64,000 nucleotides of DNA, taken from positions 30,317,956 through 30,381,955 of the forward strand of contig CM048851.1 of the NCBI GenBank assembly GCA_026545225.1. The letters run 5' to 3'. This document shows, in pieces, positions 26,096-40,300 of this stretch (position 1 is its first letter; every line of letters begins with the position of its first letter). The DNA is from Cornus controversa (lineage: Eukaryota > Streptophyta > Magnoliopsida > Cornales > Cornaceae). The position numbers and the translations under genes were made by a program. The notes under the pieces are model-generated. The model saw only the letters and a program-made list of their open reading frames with translations, was not told the DNA's origin and did not search any database.

Positions 26096-26460
26096 TGAGG
26101 TTTATCCGTAGGGAGGAACTTTTCGTAAAAAAGAGGTTTATCCGTAGAGAGGAACTCCTCGTAAAAATAGAGGTTGATCCGTAGAGCGGACCTCTGTGAG
26201 GTTTTATCCATAGAGAGGAGTGCCTCCTCGCTTTTGAAAAATTGATCCGTAGAGAGGATTTCTCATGATGTTTATCCGTAAAGAGGAACTCATCATCATT
26301 CGAGACTTATCTAAATGAAAGGAAAGAGACTCGTTTGAGGTTTATCCGTAGGGAGGAACTCCTCGGAAGGTTTTATCCGTAGAGAGGAATGCCTCATTGC
26401 CAAATGAAGGTTGATCCGTAGAGAGGACCTCCGCGAAGCTTCACTAGTAAAGAATGACTT
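26096..26460 (+). repeat. Minisatellite-like array of TTTATCCGTAGAGAGGAACT units
   Basis: About ten imperfect copies of (G)TTTATCCGTAGAGAGGAACT or TTGATCCGTAGAGAGGACCT occur with irregular spacing of about 25-60 bp. The array follows a stretch (25850-26090) that looks like retroelement leader sequence. The spacers vary and lack the even length of a CRISPR array. A downstream - strand ORF (26785-26516) has repeated RAP residues and is probably repeat-derived. Confidence 0.8.
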
Positions 26461-27018
26461 GCCAAAGAAAGGCAATCACACCCTGAGGCGTGCCCTACAT
26501 AATAAGGGAAAGAGCTTAATAGTAAACTTCTCTCACTAAAGGAGCTCGATTGAAATCCTCTATCCGAGGAGGGGCTCGATGGAGACTCTCTCTTCTCGGA
26601 GGAGCTCGATTGGAAGGAGAAGTCGTAGTAGGCCCATTGCCACGTGAAATTGCCGAGGGAGCTCGAAATGGAGGAAAAGTCATAATGGGCCCTGCCATGT
26701 GAACATACGTGGCAGACCCTAGATGGCCTGAATGGCCCATACCAACAATATCTTGTAAATTAAATATATAGTCCTCCATTAGCATAAGAAAATTTAGATT
26801 AATTTTTTAACTATTTTCCCCTTCGATAACTTCATACCATTTTTCGCCATCGGAATTTTGTTTATTTTTATTTTTATTTTTAATTTTACCTTTATTTATT
26901 TTTTATGCGGGTTAGGACTCTTATAAAGCCATTGATCGAAGAATTTTCTTTCCAATAAAGTAAAAGAAAATTTTGATAAAAGTCAACATAAGGTAACTCT
27001 AAAACCCAAGTGGCCAAT

Positions 27019-27696
27019 TGTTAGAGGGGTATTCTTTGTCTCACATCAAATCTAAATGAAAAAGCGAATGGGTATAAATGGGTGGGTAGGTAACACTACC
27101 CAATAGCTTAGGCTTTTGGGTCGTTGGTAAGCGTCCAACTCGTTATAGTTGGTGTCAGAGTCAAACTTAGTTCTTAATCCGGTGACACGCCTAGCGCCCA
27201 TCGGGTGGAGTCTGGGTTCGGGTTGTTACTGGGTCCTCTCATTGTGAGAGGGAATGGGTAGGCAGGGTGGTCCGACCACAATAAGGGCGTTGCGAGTTTG
27301 GGGGGGGGTTGTTACTGGCTCCTCCCGTTGTGAGACGAGTAGGAAGGGTGGTCAGACAGCAATGCCGGGGGGTTGTTATTGGTCCTCTCATTGTGAGGGG
27401 AAGATGGGTAGGCAGGGTGGTCCGACTGTAACGAGAGCTTTGAGAGGTAGGAAGGGTGGTTCAATCGCAACGCCAGGGGGTGTTACTTGATCTTCCTATT
27501 GTGAGGGAGGACAGAAAGTAGGGTGGTCCAACCGTAACGAGAGCGTTGCGAGTTCAGGTGAAAGAGAATATTAGAGGGGTTTTCTTTATCCCACATCGAA
27601 TTCGAATGAAAAAGAGAATGAGTATAAATAGGGGTAGGCAATACTATCCAATAATTTAGACTTTTGAACCACTGGTAAGCGCCCGACCCCTTTGTA
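27019..27696 (+). mobile_element. TRIM (terminal-repeat retrotransposon in miniature)
   Basis: Two direct terminal repeats of about 128 bp, 27019-27147 and 27569-27696, share TTAGAGGGGT, CACATC, GGTATAAAT/GAGTATAAAT, CCAATA and GGTAAGCG words in the same order. A primer-binding-like TGGTGTCAGAGTC lies just inside the left repeat. The internal part is made of three to four imperfect tandem units of about 65-100 bp around GTAGGCAGGGTGGTCCGAC and has no retroelement gene. The terminal repeats differ noticeably, so the insertion is not recent. A lone terminal repeat of the same family lies at 54935-55063. Confidence 0.75.
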
Positions 27697-27998
27697 TGAT
27701 ATGTTTACTATATTATCCTTATATATTATTCACAATGCATACATAAATTATCATGTATTGCACAAGAGTACAAGACTAAAAAAAAAAAAAAAAAAAGTAC
27801 TATTACAAAAAATAATAATAATCTCCTATACATTGGGTTTGCTTTTTTTTAGAAAAAAAAAACACTAGGTCCAGACATAATTGTCTTCCATCATTGCCCC
27901 CATGCGAGTTAGCATTGGCTCAAAACTCTACCCAATAATTTAAGAAGATGTATAGGGCATTTCTGTCCATTCATCTTTTCCTTATTCTAATGAACGCC

Positions 27999-28036
27999 TA
28001 TATAAGGCCAGAGCTACAAAAGTTAGGGTATAAAAG
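27999..28036 (+). promoter_or_regulatory. Double TATA box before the TFIIA-gamma gene
   Basis: TATATAAGG at 27999-28007 and TATAAAAG at 28029-28036 lie 360-400 bp before the start codon. A CT-rich leader follows the second one, so transcription probably starts near 28060. A leader intron ending at the acceptor 28378-28379 (TTTGTCAG) is likely; its donor is uncertain, with GGTATTAA near 28287 one option. Confidence 0.5.
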
Positions 28037-28398
28037 CCCCAAAATCTCTCCCTCGCTCCCTCTTTGCGCTCTCGAATTTCCGAACACTGGTCACTGCTTT
28101 CTCTCCTCTTCACATCAATTGTACTTTCGACTTGAATTACTCTGTCTCCATACATATATATATTTATATACATATATGCAGAAGATATTCATTATAAATG
28201 CGTACAATTTCTTGAGAATTAATAGTTGTTATTCAACATTTTATTGCAATATATCTTGCATTCTGCTTTGTGCATATATATATTTAGGTATTAAATTTAT
28301 TCACTGTCCAGAAAATCATGGTAGTTTTGGTTTGATATAATTTGTCCGTTTAAAGTTCTGATACGTTTGAGTTTGTCAGATCTTGACAAGGAAGAAGA

Positions 28399-31300
28399 AT
28401 GGCAACGTTCGAGCTGTACCGTAGGTCGACGATTGGGATGTGCCTTACCGAAACGTTGGACGAGATGGTTTCAAATGGAGTTCTCAGTCCTGAGCTCGCC
28501 ATCCAAGTTCTTGTTCAGTTTGACAAGGTACACCTAAAGCTCCTTAAACATTGTAGTAAACTCTCTCTCTCTCTCTATATATATATATACATACAGTTTT
28601 TTTGTCATATGATTTATTTATTTTTTTATTGTTTACATTGTTGTATGGATTTCAGTCGATGACTGAAGCTCTGGAAACCCAAGTTAAAAGCAAGGTGACG
28701 ATTAAGGTAATGGTTCATTCAGTAAGTTTTGCCTATTTTTATTATCACTTGGGAACAGAATCACTAGTCACATATTGGTGCAAGTTTAATTGATGGTGTT
28801 GAGATTTATGACGTGGTTTTTCTTTTTTTGATAAGTAATATATCATTGAAAGACGCTCAAAAGGGAAATGCAGCCCAAAGACAGAGAGACCAGCTATACA
28901 AACAGAGAATCTACAAAAGACATAATATCTCCCACAGATTTACAATTTCATCCATGTACCCAACAAAATAATGCATGTAGAATAGAGAATTTAAGCACCC
29001 AAGTCATAACCTCGACTCCATCAAAAGTTTATCTGTTCCGATCACACAATAACCCCCACCATAAGCAAAGGGGCACCAGTGCACCACCCTCCAAGCATCT
29101 CGGACTTGCCTCCTCACTGTACAACCTCTCCAAGCCTCAAGCATGCTCTTTGGGGATTTCGGCATGACCAAATGGACGCCAAAGAGAGCAAAAAATAAAA
29201 CCCAACAGTCACGAGCCACCGGACAGTGGAAGAGAAGATGACTAACAGACTTTTCATCTTTCTTACACATGCAACTCCAATTAACAGTAGTCTAACCTCT
29301 CCTTCTCAGATAATCAATAGTCGATATCCTCCCTAAAGCTGCCGTCCACCCGAAAAAGGCCACCTTGAGAGGAGCCTTGGTGCACCAAATGGCTTTCCAT
29401 GGGAAAGAAGACCCGTGATCATCCAATAAGCTCCTATAAAAGGAATGCACCTCAAAAGAACCATGTCTGGACTCCATCCAAAACCATTTGTCAGCCTCAT
29501 CTCCTCCCACCTCCCGGTGACAAAACGGCCAAGAGGTCTTTAATATCTCCCAGCTCCCAATCCTGGACCTGCCTTACAAATTGAATGTCCCAAACCAACC
29601 TCCCATTATCAGAACAAAAGCAATCAGCCACCACCCATCCACAGTTATCTGAAATAGACACGGATAGATGGACTTGAAGGATCAGTCCCCACACCATACA
29701 TCCTTCCAAAAGCGAACCCATCCTTATGAAGTGATTTTTCTTGAAAAAAATAAAAATAAAATTGCTCGCGGTAGTTAGCTACTTGCATTAGTTATAGATG
29801 AGCGAACAAAACACATTCGAAATGAGATTTCATGGTGAATTTCATGCTAATGATATTGTTTTAATTGATGAAACTAGATAATGAGTCAATGTCAAATTGG
29901 AGGATTGGAGGAAAACTCTAGAATTAAAAAGTTTAAGATAAGTAGAAATAAAGTTGAATATATGGAGTGTAATTTTAGTAAATCTAGAAATACAAATAAG
30001 GATATTGTAGATTAAGGATCAAGAGGTACAAAAAAGGTGAACATTTTTGTTATTTAGGCTCAATTATCCGTAATGAGGATGGACTTTGGCGCAACGGTAA
30101 TGTTGTTCCATTGTGACTTGGAGGTTATTGGTTCGAAATCGAAAATAGCCTATCCATGCGGAGGTAAGGTTGTATATATCTGACCCTACACAGACCCCAC
30201 AATGGCGGGAGCCTCATGCACTAGGCTAGCCCTTTTAGGCTCAATTATCCATAATGAAGGAGAATTTGGAGATGATGTTAATCTTAGAATCAAGGCACAG
30301 TGTATCCCGTTAAGATTGAAAGGAAAGTTCTATAGAATAACTATTAAACCAACTATTATTTATGGGACAAAATGTTGGGCAGATAGGAAACAACGCAAGC
30401 ATAAAGTGTGTAGCAAAATTGCGGATGTGCGGTAAGACAAGAAATGATAGAATTAGAAATGAATACATTCGTGAGATGGTTAGAGTAGCACCAATTCGAG
30501 ATACAATTAGAGGAAATCGGTTAAGGTGGTTTGGACATGTGAAAAGAAGACCTTTAAGCGTGTCAGTTAGGAAGATTGACGTGGTCCGCATTGAGGGTGA
30601 TGCTTGAGGAAGGGGAAAACCGAAGTGGGTAGAGTTAGTAAGGAAGAATATGGTAGCATGTGGTTTGACTGAGACTATGACCTTACATAGAGCGGAATGG
30701 AAAAATCGGATTCATGTAGCCGACCCCAAGTAGTTGGGAAAAGGCTTTGTTTGTTGTATTTACAAAAAGTAAGTTTGACAAATAACGAGTGTTTATGCCT
30801 TTTAGCTATGCAACTCATGTAGTACTACTTTCTCTATTATTTTTCTTTTTGTTTCTTGTATGCAAACACTATCTAAAGTAGGTGCCGCCTTTGTGACCTA
30901 AAGGTAGTCCCCTGTTCAAACCGTACAGTACCTCACTTATAAAGTAGTGGTGGGATTTGGGTTCCATATTGTAAAAATTAAATAACTAATTTCAAATGTT
31001 TAGTAGGTTTTGTAGGCAAACATAAGTACCTATAAGTTGTACTAATAGAAAACATCATTTTTTTGGGCGTTGATGCAGATACATTTACATTTCTTTAATG
31101 TCTTTTTTTAATACATGTTCTGTTATTTTTATATCAATATATTTTGTATCTTCATTCTTATCTATGTTATTTAAAGGGATGGCAGGGGTCCGATTTGGGA
31201 TGGGTATCTATTTCCTAAGTTTGTCTAGGAGATTGAGTCTTTTTCAAAATCCATCTTAGCCTTTGACTGGTTGGGTCGAGGTATAACAAAATTTTAGCAG

Positions 31301-34300
31301 GGCAGGTTCTTTAAATCCCGAATCTGCCCCAAACCTGAATCGGGTTCAGCACCTACTTCCAAACATACTATTCTATTTAATTGCTCCCAAATTCGTCCCA
31401 TTAGGGTATGGACCAGGGGCGCGGTTGCCCTCCAGGTTAAATTATCATTCATAAATTATTCATCTTTGGATTAACATTGTTTCTATTTTGATTAGAGAAT
31501 TGAATAGGACTCAAATAGTTGGGGTTATAAGGCTTTGTTAGCTGCTTTACAAGCTAAACATCGACTGATTGTGTATATCTCTGCTACATCTCAGCCTTTA
31601 AAAGAAACTAGTTGATTTTCCTATATAACACTTTAGTCTAATGGTTCTCGGGTTATGTTTCTTGCTTTAGGGTACAAGTTCAAGTTTTCTAACTTCCATC
31701 TTATAAAGTTTCCATATAAATCAAGAAAAGAAGGTTAATACATCTGACTCTCTTTTTCTTTGAGTTTATGCCTCTTTTATCTAATAGATCTCAGGGCTTG
31801 CTAGTACAACTTTTCTCAGAGTTTATGCCATTTTGTTATGTTTTTCTTTTCCTTTGCTATTTCAGACTCATGAAAGTTATATAGGCATGGGGCTGCCATT
31901 TTAGTACTAAATTCCACCCAAAATGTGCAGCATAGCCATGGTTTTCAAAGTCAGGCATGACTGTTATATAACGTGTCAAGACTGTTACCAAACCCTTTAT
32001 GGATTGCGATTAATAGGATCGCGATTACGACACCTGTTACACCAACATCCAAGGTCTGTGAAACGTTCCATCTTTTCAATAGGGTAGCAGAAAACAGCAG
32101 ATAAATTTCATTCAACATATTGGTAGTGCCAAAATTCTCTTAAGATAATATTAGGAACGGCTAATTCAAAACATTCTACCCTCCAGTTTCCCCCAAACAA
32201 AAAAGAAAAAACTAAAGGAAAAGAAAAGTTGTGATCATTTAAAAGAGAGATGATGAAACGAGAGAGTAAACAGTCAAAAGTCGTTTTAATGATATATTGT
32301 TCTACCACATGATGCTTGATGTTATGAATAAATCATGGTTTCCAATATACTAGTTATTGTTCATAATGATTAGCTACTCGCGCCATGTTATATTACTTTA
32401 GATTGTAGGTTGGTTTACAACATCCATCTTCACGTTGACTTCTCACAGAAAAATGCAGCTGGTCCTCCTTGACTAAGAATTACGCTTGTTATTATATGCA
32501 ATGCATCCTAACTCATCATAAAAAGCTTCTCAATTATCTGGTAAGGTGAGAACTGATGCTCCTGTCATTACTTTTTAATCTGTTCAGAAGCCCTTTGTGC
32601 TGAAGTCAACCATTCAGAAGTATCTTCCTTCCAGCTTCCTTTGATGTGGATTCTGGTGTTGGCCATTCCATAAGAACTCAATACTTTCTTGAGATCAGGC
32701 TGAAGTCCATTTATTGAGAACAACAAAGTTAATTAAAAATCTTTTTGCCCAAGAAAACACTTCTTCATGTTCATAATAGAGTTTTTCCTTGCAAATAACC
32801 TTCATTACTTGAGGCAAGTGCACCAAATCCAGTTCTCTTGTCGGGCTGTATATCAATATATTCATCAAAATAAACTAGTACAACTAATTCCAAGAAAGGT
32901 TTGAGTATCAAGCTCATAACTTTCATGAAAGTGCTTGACATTTTATGAAGTCCTAATGGCATCAACAACCACTCATACAATATGTCTAGTTTGGTAAAGG
33001 TTATAAAACATAAATAAAAAAATGAATATAAATTGCTAAAAGTTTTCAGCAATGGATCAAATCAAAAACAATTGCACAGTATGCTATTAGCAAATTTAAT
33101 TTAACGTATCAAAGAAGACATTCAAGCAAACATTTACATATTTTTTGAATGAACTATGTCAATCTTTATATGAAACTCTACGACTTTTAAGAGGTGTTAA
33201 ACCTTTTTTGATTGTTTTGAGATAAGTTTGGGTAGCATCCACCTTAGACTAATAGCTTTAATGTCTCTATTCTTTTTCTTTTTTTACCTGACTACCCTTC
33301 TTTTTCATTTATTATTTTCCAGTTCTTCATCAGCTTTTAATACTTCAATTTGATCACCATGTATTGTTCTTGGGGAGTATACATGTCCTCTAGAAAGTTG
33401 TATATCCTTTCCTACCTTGTTTCTATTCTCTTTGTTTAACTTTAGTCCTCAAAGTGCGATCAGTGGCATTTGAATGCGTAGGTGGGTTTAAAGTTAATAT
33501 CTCAACACTTCTTTTGAATACGTGTTACTCTAAGGCCATGTGGCCCATATCTTTATCATATGCCACAGTCTCCCTAAAGAAATACAAGCATGCTTTATAG
33601 CTATGACATCAAGACAAAACCTCATCATATTAATTATCACCCATAGGAAATTTGAGTAAACATTAGGAAGTCATTGTTGCCTCATTTCCTTTTCGAGACC
33701 GTGCCACTTTGTATAGATTAGGATGCCTCTCGATTGGCAATTTCAAGTTATCTATAGCCTTTATAGGAATAATTCACTGCTACCACCATCAAGGATGGCG
33801 TTGCTTACCTTTCCACCATGATATACTCGGTTTTGGAAATATAGAGGCACCTCCAAGCCTCTTCTTTACCTTGAGCTTACCTTTCCACCATAATATACTC
33901 GGTTTTGGACAATTTGAGGCACCTCCAAGCCTCTTCCCCTATCTTGTGTGTTGTCATGACTTATCACACTATTGGAGACTTCCCTTGTACTGACAAGACA
34001 TCCACATCTTCTTCTTAATAGTTAGACTCATAAATTGGTTTCAATATTTCCTCCTCTTCATCTTCAAATTCAACCACTCTCTCCCTATGATGTGGGCATG
34101 CACAGGATGCTGGATGCATGTCCCCTTCCGCATAAGTTAAAGATTGGCAATTTTTCTTTTGAAGCTTCCGCCAGTGTTGTTTTGAGCTTTGAATCTCAAG
34201 ATTTTGTTGCACTTTTCCTTACTGTCAATACCATCATTGTTTCTTACACTTGTCCAGCTATCTGAGGCAGCCCCTTGGTCAGTTCTTCGGTCTATTTACT

Positions 34301-37300
34301 CAATTCAAGCACCTTGGACAACAGTGTAGTTTTTTGAGTTGCACCACCACTGCATCCAGTTATAGGTTTTCCCACACTGAATGCCACTCACTCTATTTTG
34401 CCATTCCGGTATACAGTCGACTCTTCTAGGTTGAATAATTAATTATTCGCATCTCATCTCTAATGTTCTGATTCAAACCTAAGAGAATTTGAATCAACCT
34501 AAATAGATGGAATGTTAAACTCAAGTGTATTCTTGCATGACATATTCCTTTGCTATAAGTGGAATTTTTTCATATAAACGTGTTACACTGGAAAATAATT
34601 TCTTTTTTAGCTTTGTTTTTATAGTTCCCAATTGTTAATCTTTTGCTTGCTCATCAAGGACGATGCTCTTCAACTCTGTACCAACTTCGAATTTCAATGC
34701 CTTTCTACTTAATTTTCATGAATATCACTTCCCTCTTAGCTATGGTTCTCCACAAAAAATAAATTTCTAAATTTGCTTCCCCATGCAAATAGTTTCTGCT
34801 TGCAGTTTGTCAAAAATCAATTATTGATTCCTCCCTGGTTTAAATTGAGTGCTCTCTCCCCTCTCTCCTTAAATCCACCACCACGTTTAGGTTCAGTCAC
34901 GCCCCGAAATCTGGACCACCGGGACTCCCCCGATTTGAGCCTGAACTCCGAGGAAATGAGGTGTCATGATCGCCCGATCGCCACTCCACGACCCGAACAA
35001 CCATGACAAATACTACCAATATTACCCTTGGTTCCTATTTGGATCACCGAACTCATTACATACAACAGAAGTCTTTACATTTGTCAAATACATCAATCCC
35101 TCACCAGATATACCACAATGATCAACAATCTAAGTTGTGATCTCAAGTCTAGCGGAAGCCTTTCTCATACCCTTATTACAATGTGTACATGCATACATAT
35201 GCGGTTCGAGTCTATTATACGTGTCCTTTATTAAAAACAAGCATGCATAAGCCTTTTTAAAACACTAAGTGGGAACCCATTTCGCATGATTGAAATGCAT
35301 CTTTCGATTGTGTGAAGTGCATTTCGATCAATCGAAATGATGGTTTCGCATGATCAAAAATCTTGCATGATCGAAGTACTTGCGAAGTGTTATCAAGATT
35401 CCACTAGAATTTGACCGAACTTCCATCAAAAATTTCGCAACCAAGTTCGCATAATTAAAGGCATTTTGATTGAGCGAAATAGAGGTTTCGCACAATCGAA
35501 ATCCTCAAACACTGATACTCTGCAGAATTTTTCTATGTGTCATTCTCACACTTTGGTTCCCATTTTAGCATACATACCCTCCATTGTACCGATACGTCAA
35601 CGCAACCATTCTCACAAGTTTATACATGTAAAAATAAACATAAATGAAAAATTATCATTTAAATTGTTTAGCATCTACCATGCTTACAATATAATGAAAT
35701 CATAAGGCATAAACAATACATATTCTCGAAATATAAATAGTCCTTACATGTTCACCACATGCATATAGTCTACAATTCAGACATGCATTCAAATAAAACG
35801 TTTTAAGTCTTTAAATGAAATCAATATTACTCCACGCCAACTTTATCGTTGGGGAGACTCCATCACCTCCTTTCTGTTTTCTGAAAAGAGTTAATACTTG
35901 TGGGATGAGTTACAACGCGTTCAGTAGGAATGTCTAAAACACAATTCCGCAAGTTCCGTTAATACCATATAAACATACATTTGCATTTAGTCATGTTAAG
36001 CAAATGTCTATACATCACAACCATATTATAAGCAATTTACAATGTAACATGATATGCATAACTCCCTAATACTCTCCACACATTTATTGGGTTCAGTTTT
36101 ACGGGCCTCCCAATCCCACCTAACCGAGTCTCCTTTACCGGATCACCCCATCGTAGGACTCCGTTTTAGGGAGTATCCTCATCCATCTAATTGGAGCTTC
36201 TTTATCGGATCACTCCACAAGGGTTACCTTTACTAGAATACCTCGCCTTTAAGTGGACTTTACCACTCCAAATGAACTCACCACCCTCACTGTGTTTCCC
36301 AATGAATTAAGATGGATTCAAAATGCTCATATTAAACTTACACATGCAATTCAAGTTAATGTAACATTTGATTGTCATGCTTGCACATTTTCCAAATAAA
36401 CATCACATATTCTCACATTGAACATGTTTCACATATTGCACATTTCATATCACTTAGATAGACAATTAAACATGTTTCACATTTAAACATGCTTTCAAGA
36501 CATTTTATCAAGCACATAAGTGTCACCTTCACAATTATACATGATTACACATACTGGCTCACAATTCAACCTCAACATGCTTATATAATTATCTAAGGCA
36601 ATTATAAACATGTAATTACATCATTAAACATTGATAAATCACTAAGTAGTATAATCTAGCATGCTTTAACCTTGAAAGACATCTAATTATACCCACATAA
36701 CCAATTGGTTGCCATAAACAACCAACATACTCACAAAAACCCCGGATTTCATTGGTTAGGCATCCCTACCTCAATTTGGAAGAGCTTCCAAATGTTTTTC
36801 CAATTTCTCACAAGAAAATCAACTTTCTCCGAATTCGATTCCGAACGGATCAAACTCGAGTCCTCAATACATAGACCTTCTTCTTCTTATTCGGCGCCTT
36901 CTAATAATCGCTTCAAACCTCTCAAAATCAATGGAGAAGTGAAGAAGAAGATATTATTCTATATAGATATATATTGCTCTCTCTATGCGGCTGATGAGAA
37001 TGAGAATGAATTCAAAAATTCTCTACTTTGTTATTTATAGCCCTAGGTCACCTATTTACGAAATGTCACTAGTCTTTCACTAAACCTTCCCAGACTTCGT
37101 TTTCGATTTCCATAACTCCTACGGACACGAAATTAATTTCATAGTGTATCAAATGTTTTATTTAAGCTACTCTCCAAATTTGGTGTCATTCCGACACTTT
37201 TGGATTTTCTGGGCCGGCGGGGTTCGCATCCCGGGTCCACTTGACCTGAAAAAGTCAACTTTTGTCAAACGCTCCTAAAACTTTCCCGAATACTTATAAA

Positions 37301-40300
37301 GGTCTTTAAATATGTATTTTACATTTAAAACACATTAATAGTCATTTATATGCATTTAAATGAAATAAAAAGAAAACCGGCTAAAAATGATCACGGTTCT
37401 TACAAGTTCCTTCTCAAGTCCTTGTCATTGAAGAAATTAGTGTTTTTCGAGATCAGAATCTTTGGTCTCATGGCCAACTTTCAGTATACCCAAGAGGTCA
37501 TGATTGCTCTCCTTTACCACGATTGGGGCCACTATATGTTCCTTAGATGTAGAATTTGAACAGTTAACAAAAAAATCCACAAAAATGCTTCTTAACTCTC
37601 TCACCTTGGTGGTTTGGACTTGCTGTCTCTTGCTCTGCGTCCTGCCATAAAGAACCATCTACATGTATTGAATTTTGATCTGATATTAGATTTGGTGTGA
37701 AAAATATAGAAAATCAATGGTAATTCAAGAAAAAATAATCAAGAATGCAATAGTCTAAAGGCAATGAGACCCGGGGAAGTTTTGTTTACTAATTCTTAAG
37801 GAGTATAACAAGGAGCTATATACATTCTGTAAATTGTATTTATAGTGCATAGGCAACCTATTTGCCACAATAAAATAAGAGACGTATTCATACCCTCAAG
37901 AGACCGAAGCAGGATACGCTCTTGATCCTTTGTTCCTTTCCCCACCAGTTTGGGAATGCAACGAAGAGCCAGGGGTTGACATTCCGCTGGCAGCTGCTGG
38001 AATAGCAAGGGCGGAGGATAATAATTTCAGCTCTTCAGTGGCAGTGGTTCAGGGAGATAGAACTATGAGAAGTGCGAAGGAAATGGGAGAGCTGATGGGT
38101 CTAACGTTTGTTAGAGAGGATGGGCTTGACCTTGAAACTTTTCATTCTCTAGTGCAAGAATGGGATCAAACCAATTGCAAAAAGAGCTCGTCTAGGAAGG
38201 GAGAGAGAGAACTCAGAAATCTGATATCATATGTGAATTATGATGGGAGAAACGGTGGGAGGAGCGAGAGGAGTAGTGGAGGTAGGAGGGGAGAGGGGAG
38301 GGGAAAAGAATTGGTGTGTTATGAAGCTTAGAATAGTGTCGTGGAATGTCCGGGGGCTAAATGATCCGGATAAAAGAAGAGTGGTAAAGTCCTTAATCCG
38401 TAAGTGGGAGGCACACATTGTTTGCTTGCAAGAATCCAAGATTGTTGATATGACGGTTGGTCTGATAAGGAGTCTTTGGGGAGGTAGATTCATTGATTGG
38501 GAGGCCCTTGAAGCGGTAGGGTCGTCGGGGGGAATCGTGATTCTTTGGGATAAGAGGTGGGTTTCAAAAGTTGATTCGTGGAAAGGGAGGTCTTCTTTAT
38601 CCCTGAAGCTTTCTTTGGAGGAGGATGGATCCCGATTAATTTTCTCCGGGGTGTATGGACCAGTGGGGGGCGTGGAGAGGAGAGGGTTGTGGGAGGAATT
38701 GGAGTCTGTTAGATTGAGGTGGACAGGCCCGTGGTGTGTGGGAGGTGATTTCAATGAGATAAGAGATCCTAGCAAGAGATCTTCAGGGGGGAGAAGAACG
38801 CCAGCGATGTGGGAGTTTTCTGAATTCATCAATGATCATCAGCTTATTGACCTTCCTATGGAAGGAGCTCGATTCACTTGGTCGAGTGGGAGAGAGCATC
38901 CTACCCTCTCTCGTCTCGATAGATTCCTTATTTCGAATGAGTTGGAGGAGAAGTTTCCGGATGTAGCTCAAGTAGCCTTGGCTAGAGCGGTGTCGGATCA
39001 CATTCCCATTATTCTGGATTGTGGTGGGTTGAGCAGAGGGCGATCTCCTTTCCGGTTCGAAAACATGTGGTTGAAAGCGGAGGGTTTCAAGGATAAAGTC
39101 TAAAATTGGTGGACAAGCTATGATTGCAGGGGCAACGCAAGCTACAGATTGGCATATAAACTAAAGCGGTTGAAAGAAGATATCAAAAAGTGGAACAAAG
39201 AAGTCTTTGGAAATCTCAATTGGCATAAGAACAGAGCCATATCAGAAATTTTAGAGTTGGATCGAAAGGAGGGGGAAGAGGGCCTTAGTGATTTGGAGAT
39301 TTGTAGAAGGGAGGAGTGCAAGGCCGAGTTCGGGGCAATTGCAATGATGGAGGAAATTTCCTGGAGACAGAAGTCTAGAGCATTGTGGTTGAAAGAAGGA
39401 GATCGGAACACTAAATTCTTTCACAGAATTGCGAATGCTCGTCGAAGGGGAAATCATATAGGCAGGATCATTGTTGATGGGAATCTGTTATCCAGAGCAG
39501 AGGACATTCAGAGAGAGATTGTGACTTTCTATCAACAGCTTTACACGGAAAACTCTAGGCACAGGCCTTTGTTGGGAGGTCTTGAGTTTGCAGTTATTTC
39601 AGAGGAGGATAGGGTTTGGGTGGAGAGACCCTTTGAGGAAGAGGAAGCGGTGGAGGCTTTGAGAAACTGTGCCGGGGATAAAGCTCCTGGGCCCGATGGC
39701 TTCACGATGGCTTTCTTGCATCAGAATTGGGAGGTGGTTAAGGCGGAAGTGATGGAGTCCCTTTCTGAGTTCCACTCAACAGGGTACTTTGAGAAAAGCC
39801 TCAATGCATCCTTCATCGCCCTTATCCCAAAGAAGGGCGGAGCTGTAGATGCTAAGGATTTCAGGCCAATTAGTTTGGTGGGGGTTATCTACAAGGTGTT
39901 CGCCAAAATTCTCGCTAATTGGTTAAAGAGAGTCTTGGACATGGTGATTTCAGATTCACAGAACTCCTTTGTGGTAGGTAGGCAGATTTTGGATTCTGTG
40001 CTGATTGCAAGTGAGTGTGTGGAGGCAAGGGTCAGAAGTGGCCTTCCTGGAATTGTGTGCAAGTTGGACATTGAAAAGGCTTACGACCATGTAAGTTGGG
40101 ATTTTCTTCTGTATTTATTAGAGAGGATGGACTTCGGGTCTAGATGGAGAAGATGGATACATCAATGTATTTCAACTGTTAGGTTCTCTATTTTGGTGAA
40201 TGGATCCCCAGCTGGTTTCTTTCCTAGCTCTCGGGGACTGAGGCAGGGAGATCCGTTATCTTCTTTTCTGTTTATCATCGTGATGGAAGCCTTCAGCAAA

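Noticed and set aside
26096-26460. CRISPR-like look of regularly recurring 20-bp repeats
   Set aside because: Spacers vary widely in length, repeats are imperfect and the setting is a plant nuclear genome.
27254-27490. 78-codon Gly/Arg-rich frame
   Set aside because: It is the tandem interior of the TRIM and has no protein-like conservation.
28399-28706. Idea that TFIIA-gamma exons 1-2 are a truncated pseudogene and the 54 kb exon belongs to another locus
   Set aside because: Exon 3 supplies precisely the missing 46 residues in phase, on the same strand, with no stop and no duplicate exon elsewhere in the window.
38227-38832. 201-codon open frame on the - strand
   Set aside because: It lies wholly opposite the L1 endonuclease frame, which has clear motifs; the antisense frame has none.
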